In this document: positions 1 to 5,167 of the stretch, in pieces
Layout of the letters: each line of letters opens with the position of its first letter
How positions within the stretch are numbered: position 1 is the stretch's first letter
Assembly: GCA_013041585.1 (NCBI GenBank)
Contig: JABEVM010000208.1
Span: forward strand, 1-11,349
Direction of reading: 5' to 3'
DNA from: Chlamydiota bacterium
Lineage (GTDB): Bacteria; Chlamydiota; Chlamydiia; Chlamydiales; Rhabdochlamydiaceae
DNA length: 11,349 nt
Notes under the pieces: generated by a model
What the model saw: the letters and a program-made list of their open reading frames with translations, nothing else
Told to the model about the DNA's origin: nothing
Databases searched by the model: none
Translations under genes and position numbers: made by a program

Positions 1-24
1 CTTATTATGATATCAATAGCATTA

Positions 25-53
25 TTTAATTATATTCAATTTTATGATATAAT
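25..53 (+). promoter_or_regulatory. Candidate sigma-70-like promoter for the kinase gene
   Basis: A perfect TATAAT lies at 48-53 within a very AT-rich leader. A poor -35 (TTTAAT, 25-30, three of six matches) sits 17 bases upstream. Transcription would start near 60, giving a leader of about 25 bases before the GTG at 85. In DNA this AT-rich, such matches occur by chance, so the call rests mainly on the -10 and its position. Confidence 0.3.
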
Positions 54-84
54 TTAATTATAAATTAATTAAAATTGGAAATTT

Positions 85-1542
85 GTGTCTTTGCAGATGA
101 TAACAGGTTCTATTATTAACTCGCGTGCAGCCTGTCTTCATGATAGTGATGGGGAAACTTGTAATAGATTACAAATCAATGGAATAGATAATAAGATCTA
201 TCTAATTGCAACAAAAACGATCCCTTCTACTTTTGCTGAGAAACTATATCATTGGGTATCTTGGGGAGATTCTCGCTACACAGAACTTACTTATCTAGAT
301 TCAGCAACCAAAAAAACTATCACCATCTTAGTCAATAAGAACAGCTTACTCAAGCGTTTACATCGCGCGGGAACAAGTAAAGAACTCATTAACAAAGCCT
401 TGGAGCCTTCAGTTTGTAAAAATGGCGAGGAATTATCTAACTTTATCTCAGAAAATTTTCTTCAAGCACTAAAACAAAAATCAATTGCAAACCAATTTGC
501 CACAAGAAACAACCCACTCAGTTCCAAAGAACGGACCGAGATCTTCCAGTATTGGGTAAAGAATAAAGATGACCTTATTAACCGAGCTAAAACAAACAGC
601 GGAAGCATCCGTATTCGTCCAAGTGAATCTGGCTTATCGAGAACACTTCTTGTTACTCATGAAGACGGGGTAACTAAGGCCTTTGTTATCTTCAACCGAA
701 TGAAAACCCAGAACGATAAATCAATAGGCTCAGGTGGATTTAAAACAAAAATTAACCTCTGTTTCGAACTCACTGAAGGAAAATGGGCCACTCATACAAG
801 CTTCTCAGACGAAAAGAAATTTCTTGAAGAAGTCGACGTTCTAAAGCAATATCGAAACATACCTAACATTTTACAATTGCTAGCTACTGATGAGTACAAA
901 TCACACAAAACAGATGAAACGAAATATTCCATGATCACTGAACTTTGTACTGAAGGAGAAGCATTCGAGGAGATTTTTAATTCAAATTTTAATAGTAAAT
1001 TCCCTCCAGGCAAGCTAAAACATGCTTGTAAAGAACTTGCAATCGCTCTTCAGGAAGTTCATAAAACAAGACGCATTCACCGCGATATCAAACCCGAAAA
1101 CATTTTTATTACAAAAGTAGGTGACGAATATAAATTAGTGTTAGCTGACTTTGGGATTTCCTATGAAATAGGTACTTCTGCTGGCGAAAAATTGACAGGA
1201 ACACCTCCTTATTTTCACCCAAAAATTGCTTATTTCATATGTAATCATATTGACCAGATTCCCAACGATAACCAAATCCATCAACCTATTGATGTTTGGG
1301 CATTAGGAGTTGTATTCTACATAATGAAATATGAGGACACTCCCAATTGGTTTAATGAAGATGATAGAAACCAAGTGTTTAAAAAACTCGCCGAGTACCA
1401 TACTGATCCTACTAAAGAGGTATTTCCTAAACCTAGCGATACAACCTCTTTTGAGTACTTAATTTGGAATATGCTACAGGCAGATCCAGCAAAACAATGG
1501 ACGCTTGAACAAGTGATTGCATTTTTAGAAACGTCTCCATAA
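85..1542 (+). CDS. Eukaryotic-type Ser/Thr protein kinase with WNK-like lysine placement
   Basis: Predicted protein kinase of 485 residues. The first ~170 residues match no family I recognise. The kinase domain runs from about 205 to 483. Visible motifs are a glycine-rich loop GSGGFK (215-220), alpha-C Glu249, catalytic loop HRDIKPEN (332-339), DFG (355-357), GTPPYFHPK (372-380) and DVWALG (403-408). The usual VAIK Lys is absent: the aligned position is His237. Lys220 instead occupies the third position of the glycine loop, as in WNK kinases. The APE Glu is Lys380, and its usual Arg partner in the C-lobe (DPxxR) is Gln471. HRD Asp, Asn and DFG Asp remain, so activity is plausible. No signal peptide or membrane helix is evident, so it is cytosolic or exported by a type III/IV system; an effector role is inference only. 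The GTG start has a weak GGAA at 77-80. ATG at 97 is an alternative but lacks any Shine-Dalgarno sequence. Confidence 0.9.
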   Translation: MSLQMITGSIINSRAACLHDSDGETCNRLQINGIDNKIYLIATKTIPSTFAEKLYHWVSWGDSRYTELTYLDSATKKTITILVNKNSLLKRLHRAGTSKELINKALEPSVCKNGEELSNFISENFLQALKQKSIANQFATRNNPLSSKERTEIFQYWVKNKDDLINRAKTNSGSIRIRPSESGLSRTLLVTHEDGVTKAFVIFNRMKTQNDKSIGSGGFKTKINLCFELTEGKWATHTSFSDEKKFLEEVDVLKQYRNIPNILQLLATDEYKSHKTDETKYSMITELCTEGEAFEEIFNSNFNSKFPPGKLKHACKELAIALQEVHKTRRIHRDIKPENIFITKVGDEYKLVLADFGISYEIGTSAGEKLTGTPPYFHPKIAYFICNHIDQIPNDNQIHQPIDVWALGVVFYIMKYEDTPNWFNEDDRNQVFKKLAEYHTDPTKEVFPKPSDTTSFEYLIWNMLQADPAKQWTLEQVIAFLETSP

Positions 1543-1862
1543 ACTTCTCTTCTATATTTCTAAAATTATTGTTCTTATGGTGTGTGCATATATCAACACA
1601 TCATAAGATGTATTATCTACTGAAAAAAAAAGTAAAAATCCAAAAGTCAACCCCAATTTTTTCTCGAAAGACCCTCCCTCCAGCATCAGCCCATTCCTGA
1701 AACATTTTTTCGATCCCACTAAAAACTTTTTCTGCAGATCTGAAGCAATTCAGCACAAAACGGAAATATCGTTCTCAAAATGTACTCGTCTCAATTAAAT
1801 ATTTTGAAGGCAAAAAAGACTTTAAACCCCTACAATAAGCAAAACTACCAAAAGCGGTGATT
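1543..1862. other. 320-base intergenic region without a supported gene
   Basis: This region holds the hairpin at 1573-1608, A- and T-runs around 1622-1675, and a small stem (CTGAA-GCAA-TTCAG, 1740-1753). A TACAAT at 1831-1836 could be the -10 for the downstream small gene, but its nearest -35-like TTGAAG (1804-1809) is 21 bases away, which is too far. I found no RNA gene and no reading frame with a convincing ribosome site. Confidence 0.6.
1573..1608 (+). terminator. 13-bp hairpin after the kinase gene, possible terminator
   Basis: Bases 1573-1585 pair with 1596-1608 (13 bp including one G-U, 10-base loop), 30 bases after the kinase stop. The stem is the strongest in the intergenic region and is well placed to end the transcript. 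However, neither side has the U-run of a classical intrinsic terminator, so it may instead be an mRNA 3' stabiliser or a protein-binding palindrome. Confidence 0.35.
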
Positions 1863-2072
1863 ATGACTGTAAAAGATAGTAACGGAAATCCCCTTAACGA
1901 GGGAGACTCAGTTCTTGTGATTAAAGATTTAAAAGTAAAGGGATCTTCCCTCACTCTCAAAAGAGGTAAAACTTTTAAAAATATCCACCTGACTGATAAT
2001 GAAGAGGAAGTTGAGTGCCGCGAAGGAAAGTCCACTATTGTTCTTAAAACATGTTTTTTGAAAAAAGCATAA
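1863..2072 (+). CDS. Short PhnA/YjdM-family protein (C-terminal domain only)
   Basis: A protein of 69 residues matching the C-terminal SH3-like domain of PhnA/YjdM. The family signature VKDSNGNPL, then GDSVLVIKDLKVKGSS, then KNIHLTDN is present, ending in a Lys-rich tail (FLKKA). E. coli YjdM is about 111 residues and begins with a CPxC zinc ribbon; that ribbon is absent here and is not encoded upstream in frame. Stand-alone short forms are common, so this is not necessarily a truncation. Despite the historical name, the family's function is unsettled; phosphonate breakdown should not be inferred. The ATG at 1863 is preferred because the homologous region starts there and GGTGA (1856-1860) precedes it closely. 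An in-frame GTG at 1857 would add two residues. The next gene starts 76 bases downstream and may share its transcript. Confidence 0.85.
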   Translation: MTVKDSNGNPLNEGDSVLVIKDLKVKGSSLTLKRGKTFKNIHLTDNEEEVECREGKSTIVLKTCFLKKA

Positions 2073-2148
2073 GACGTAAGTATAAAAACAACTTTAGTAA
2101 CGAGTAGTTATGTACGTGTTTTCCTTAATTACTTTTCTCGGGATTAAT

Positions 2149-2613
2149 ATGACAAATTTCTCTCTTAGTAGTCCAGATTTTAACCAAAAAGACCTCATTC
2201 CCAAAGAGTATACTTGCGTTGGAAAAAACATCTCTCCAAAGCTCCTATGGGAAAATCCACCTAAAAATACAAAAAGCTTTGCGCTTGCAATTGTAGATCC
2301 GGATGCACCATCAGGTGATTTCATCCACTGGGTTATCTATAACATCCCAGCATCAGCAAATAGCCTTGTACAAGGGGTTCCCACAGAGTCTTCGTTAGAA
2401 AATAAAGCTATGCAAGGGCTCAATGATTTCGGACGCATCGGCTATGGCGGACCTTGTCCTCCCAAATCCGAGAAACACTCCTATGTTTTTACACTGTATG
2501 CACTAGATACCATGCTCTCTCTTAAGCCAAAAGCAGCTTATGACGACTTGCAAAAAGCGATGGAAGGTCATATCCTAGGAGAGTCGGAGCTCATCGGATA
2601 TTTTGCTAAGTAA
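2149..2613 (+). CDS. YbhB/YbcL-family (PEBP, Raf-kinase-inhibitor-like) protein
   Basis: A phosphatidylethanolamine-binding-protein fold of 154 residues, the normal length for the bacterial YbhB/YbcL group. Recognisable elements are the N-terminal SLSSPDF, YTCVGKNISPKLLW (21-34), the ligand-site motif DPDAP (50-54) followed by HW (60-61), and the second ligand-site motif GYGGPCPP (98-105) with the HSYVFTLYALD strand. The biochemical role of bacterial members is unclear; they bind small anionic ligands. The ATG at 2149 is chosen over an upstream in-frame ATG at 2110. Family similarity begins at 2149, and GGGA sits 6 bases before it, whereas the upstream start would add a hydrophobic stub with no family match. 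There is no signal peptide from 2149, so the protein is cytoplasmic. It lies 15 bases before the MFS gene and is probably translated from the same mRNA. Confidence 0.92.
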   Translation: MTNFSLSSPDFNQKDLIPKEYTCVGKNISPKLLWENPPKNTKSFALAIVDPDAPSGDFIHWVIYNIPASANSLVQGVPTESSLENKAMQGLNDFGRIGYGGPCPPKSEKHSYVFTLYALDTMLSLKPKAAYDDLQKAMEGHILGESELIGYFAK

Positions 2614-2620
2614 AAAGGAA
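2614..2620 (+). promoter_or_regulatory. Shine-Dalgarno site deciding the GTG start of the MFS gene
   Basis: AAAGGAA directly follows the stop codon of the PEBP gene; its AGGA core ends 9 bases before GTG 2629. No better-placed ATG lies between it and the first conserved transmembrane helix, which supports GTG as the start. Confidence 0.6.
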
Positions 2621-2628
2621 TCAATTCT

Positions 2629-4059
2629 GTGATCCAAAATAAAAGTTATTCTTACGCCATCCGTTTAGCGGTTATTTACGCTTTAGTTTGGTTCATCGAC
2701 CTTCTTGATGCATCGACTTTAAACGTAACCCTACCTGCTATTGCGCAATCTTTTCATATCAATCCACCAGATGCTGAATGGGCCATTGTAGGATTCCTCC
2801 TATCCATGACAATTGGTCTTACTATAAGCGGATGGCTTGGAGATAATTATGGAACAAGACGCATCTTTCTTTTATCACAATTGATCTATATAGGCAGTTC
2901 TATTGGATGCGGTTTTTCTTTTGACCTACCCTCTCTTATTCTCTTTAGACTATTGCAAGGTTTTGCTGGAGGAATGGCCATCCCTCTTGGGATGGCGGCT
3001 CTCATGCGAGCGATGCCGCAAACTCAATGGGCTAAAACGAGTGCATACATGAATATGGTAACATTAGTTGCACCCGCTCTTGGTCCTCTTTTTGGAGCCT
3101 ATGTCACTAGCTTAATAGGATGGCAATGGATTTTTTTTCTAAAAATTCCCCTATCTTGCTTTTGCTTTGCTTTAAGCCTTTATTGGGTTAGAAAAGAGGA
3201 AAACCATGAAGTTTCAAGATTTGATTGGCCCGGTTTTATTTTAGGCGGGCTAAGTCTTTCTGGAATTTTATGGGTTTTCTCGGAAATCGGTAAAAATACT
3301 TCCGATCAAATATTGATCACGACAGCAATTTTAGCCATTCTTTTCGCAATCATTTTTATACGGATAGAAAAAAGAAGTAAGTCACCATTAATCCCTCTTT
3401 CTATATTTAGGAACCAACATTTTACTTTTGGAAATCTGATTCAGTCGGGAGCAAATACAATCTTCTTAGGAGCCAATTTTATTATTGCTTTGTACCTGCA
3501 ACAGGGTCTTGGCTTCGATCTTGTCTCAACAGGTTGGATCATGTCAGCAATCACTCCTGGAATGCTCCTGGTACAGCCTTTAGTTGGAAAGTTTTATAAT
3601 AGATTAGGACCTTTGCCGTTTATTATACCGGGATTACTCGTATTATCTCTTAGTACGCTAGCCTTTGCTATCACAACTGCACAAACTTCACCTTACCTAC
3701 TAGGCTTTCTTGTTTTTTGTATTGGAGCCGCCTCATCTTTCACACAAACAGCTAACGTATCATCTATTTTTAGCGGCCTATCTCACAAATATAAAGGAGC
3801 TGGAAGCTCTATTTATTCTTTGTTCAAACAGGTATCCGCAAGTTTTGGAGTCGCAATTTCAACAATGGTGTTATCACTTGGGATGAAGGTAAACGGGTAT
3901 ATGCCATCTCCTACTCCTTTCCACTATTGCTTTATTGTGCTCGGAGCAATCCCCGCCATTTCATTACTGTTTTGCTTTTACATAGATAACAAGAAAGCAT
4001 TGAAACAGATCACTACACCTAGTCACACACCAACAGAAACAGAATTCGGCACTGAATAA
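2629..4059 (+). CDS. DHA2-family (14-helix) MFS multidrug efflux transporter
   Basis: A proton-driven inner-membrane exporter of the EmrB/QacA type, 476 residues. Signature motifs are in order: LLDASTLNVTLPAI in helix 1 (25-38, motif D1), GWLGDNYGTRRI in loop 2-3 (68-79, motif A), RLLQGFAGG in helix 4 (107-115, motif B) and APALGPLFGAYV in helix 5 (148-159, motif C typical of drug exporters). Hydrophobic segments are consistent with 14 helices, the last at about 431-451, followed by a polar Thr/Glu-rich tail. The substrate cannot be read from sequence. No EmrA-type membrane-fusion partner or TetR/MarR regulator is adjacent, so it probably acts alone or with a distant partner. Co-transcription with the PEBP gene upstream is likely. 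Confidence 0.93.
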   Translation: MIQNKSYSYAIRLAVIYALVWFIDLLDASTLNVTLPAIAQSFHINPPDAEWAIVGFLLSMTIGLTISGWLGDNYGTRRIFLLSQLIYIGSSIGCGFSFDLPSLILFRLLQGFAGGMAIPLGMAALMRAMPQTQWAKTSAYMNMVTLVAPALGPLFGAYVTSLIGWQWIFFLKIPLSCFCFALSLYWVRKEENHEVSRFDWPGFILGGLSLSGILWVFSEIGKNTSDQILITTAILAILFAIIFIRIEKRSKSPLIPLSIFRNQHFTFGNLIQSGANTIFLGANFIIALYLQQGLGFDLVSTGWIMSAITPGMLLVQPLVGKFYNRLGPLPFIIPGLLVLSLSTLAFAITTAQTSPYLLGFLVFCIGAASSFTQTANVSSIFSGLSHKYKGAGSSIYSLFKQVSASFGVAISTMVLSLGMKVNGYMPSPTPFHYCFIVLGAIPAISLLFCFYIDNKKALKQITTPSHTPTETEFGTE

Positions 4060-4203
4060 GGTAAAACGTTCTGAAAACTTAGATCATCACCCTCTTTTCA
4101 TGAAGTTAATCACCAGAAAATTTACATGTATCATTGCCTAAAGCCTCACAAAAAAGCCTATCATTAAGATCCTGTAGCTTTGAAAAAGCACTGCCTTACA
4201 TCT

Positions 4204-4947
4204 CTAAGATTTGTTTCTCTGAACTTTCGAAGATGACTTATTCATTGCCACCATTTGTAGAAAAGTCTCAACACTCATATCAGCAAATGAGGGTATTCTT
4301 ACATGCGCATGAGATAGATCTTGGTGAAAAGTGTAAGGGTTTGGCACTGCTATAGTAAAGCAGCCTGCAGCGACTCCTGCTGTAACGCCTGAGCTGCTGT
4401 CTTCAATCACAACACATTGATCTGTGGTAGTGTTTAGTTCTTTTGCTGCATGGAGATAAATATAAGGCTTAGGTTTATTAACTCCTTCCGGATCGTTGTA
4501 GCTACTTAAATCATCGCTGCCAGAAAGAACAATATCAAACAGATTTTCAATTCCAAGCTGTTTAAGACTGCTTACAATCTCTTCTTTTCCTAAGGCGGAA
4601 GCAACAGCAAGCTTGAAATCCAATTTTTCTTTCTCTTTTGCAAGACGGTTGATGAAAGCGATAGTAGGTTCAATTGAAGGAAGACCTAAATTTTGCAGTC
4701 TACGGTAATGCTCTCTCTTATCTTTTTCAATCTTATCGCTGCGGTCAGAGCCAATTTTTTCAGCAAGTAACTTGGCGTTCAGCTCGGCAGAATTTCCAAC
4801 ATAGAAATAGTACTCTTCTAATGACAAATCCCCACCTTGATTTTGAACAGCATATTGCCATGATTGGTAGTGTGCGTATTCACTATCAACTAAAGTACCA
4901 TCACAGTCAAAAATAATAGCCTTGATAGGTTGACTAGGGCGTGGCAT
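4204..4947 (-). CDS. HAD-superfamily hydrolase (beta-phosphoglucomutase/GS1-like group)
   Basis: A 247-residue HAD phosphatase or phosphomutase with a helical cap inserted after motif I. Motif I is DCDGTLVDSE (14-23; nucleophile Asp14, acid/base Asp16), motif II Ser117 in AVASA, motif III Lys158 in NKPKPYIY, and motif IV EDSSSGV (182-188). This is the subfamily IA pattern of beta-phosphoglucomutase, GS1/YniC-type sugar-phosphate phosphatases and pseudouridine-5'-phosphatase; the substrate cannot be assigned from sequence. The C-terminal ~15 residues are Lys/Ser-rich and unconserved. The ATG at 4947 is preceded by AGGA with a 6-base spacer. The gene stands alone: it converges with the MFS gene and has its own promoter. 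Confidence 0.9.
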   Translation of the reverse strand: MPRPSQPIKAIIFDCDGTLVDSEYAHYQSWQYAVQNQGGDLSLEEYYFYVGNSAELNAKLLAEKIGSDRSDKIEKDKREHYRRLQNLGLPSIEPTIAFINRLAKEKEKLDFKLAVASALGKEEIVSSLKQLGIENLFDIVLSGSDDLSSYNDPEGVNKPKPYIYLHAAKELNTTTDQCVVIEDSSSGVTAGVAAGCFTIAVPNPYTFHQDLSHAHVRIPSFADMSVETFLQMVAMNKSSSKVQRNKS

Positions 4948-4979
4948 AAATTTTCCTAATGTAATGTTTAGAAGGCATA

Positions 4980-5008
4980 ATTATAGCATTTTTTTGTTTC
5001 TTTTAGAA
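4980..5008 (-). promoter_or_regulatory. Extended -10 promoter for the HAD gene
   Basis: On the minus strand TGCTATAAT (perfect TATAAT at 4985-4980, with the extended TGn) is preceded at 17 bases by TTCTAA (5008-5003), a poor -35. Extended -10 promoters tolerate a weak -35. The start would fall near 4973, leaving about 25 bases of leader that contain the AGGA ribosome site. Confidence 0.5.
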
Positions 5009-5123
5009 AAGCAAAATCACTAAAATTTAGTTTATTATATTTTTAGAATTTTTATAGCTTTAGTAATATTCTACGAAGAAGAGAGAGATGTTATTACAGA
5101 ATTTTTCCATGAAAGAAATTCGC

Positions 5124-5139
5124 GCCAATATGAATTGGC
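5124..5139 (-). terminator. Small hairpin downstream of the autotransporter, weak terminator candidate
   Basis: GCCAAT (5124-5129) and ATTGGC (5134-5139) form a perfect 6-bp stem with a 4-base loop, 28 bases past the autotransporter stop. On the minus strand it is followed by GCGAATTTCTTTC, an imperfect U-rich stretch. A weak intrinsic terminator is plausible. The same hairpin is also the 3' end of a tiny plus-strand frame (5088-5144). Confidence 0.3.
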
Positions 5140-5167
5140 CTTAAACCTTATAGCTTGATACTGAATT

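Noticed and set aside
85..1542. Pseudokinase interpretation of the kinase
   Set aside because: The missing VAIK Lys alone would suggest it, but HRD, DFG and alpha-C Glu are intact and a replacement Lys sits at the WNK position, so loss of activity is not the best reading.
1863..2072. Phosphonoacetate hydrolase function for the PhnA-like protein
   Set aside because: The YjdM/PhnA family was historically misnamed; this protein is only the SH3-like C-terminal domain with no metal-dependent hydrolase motifs.
4134..4355. Plus-strand 73-codon frame at the MFS/HAD convergence
   Set aside because: Mostly antisense to the HAD gene, with no ribosome site or recognisable motif.
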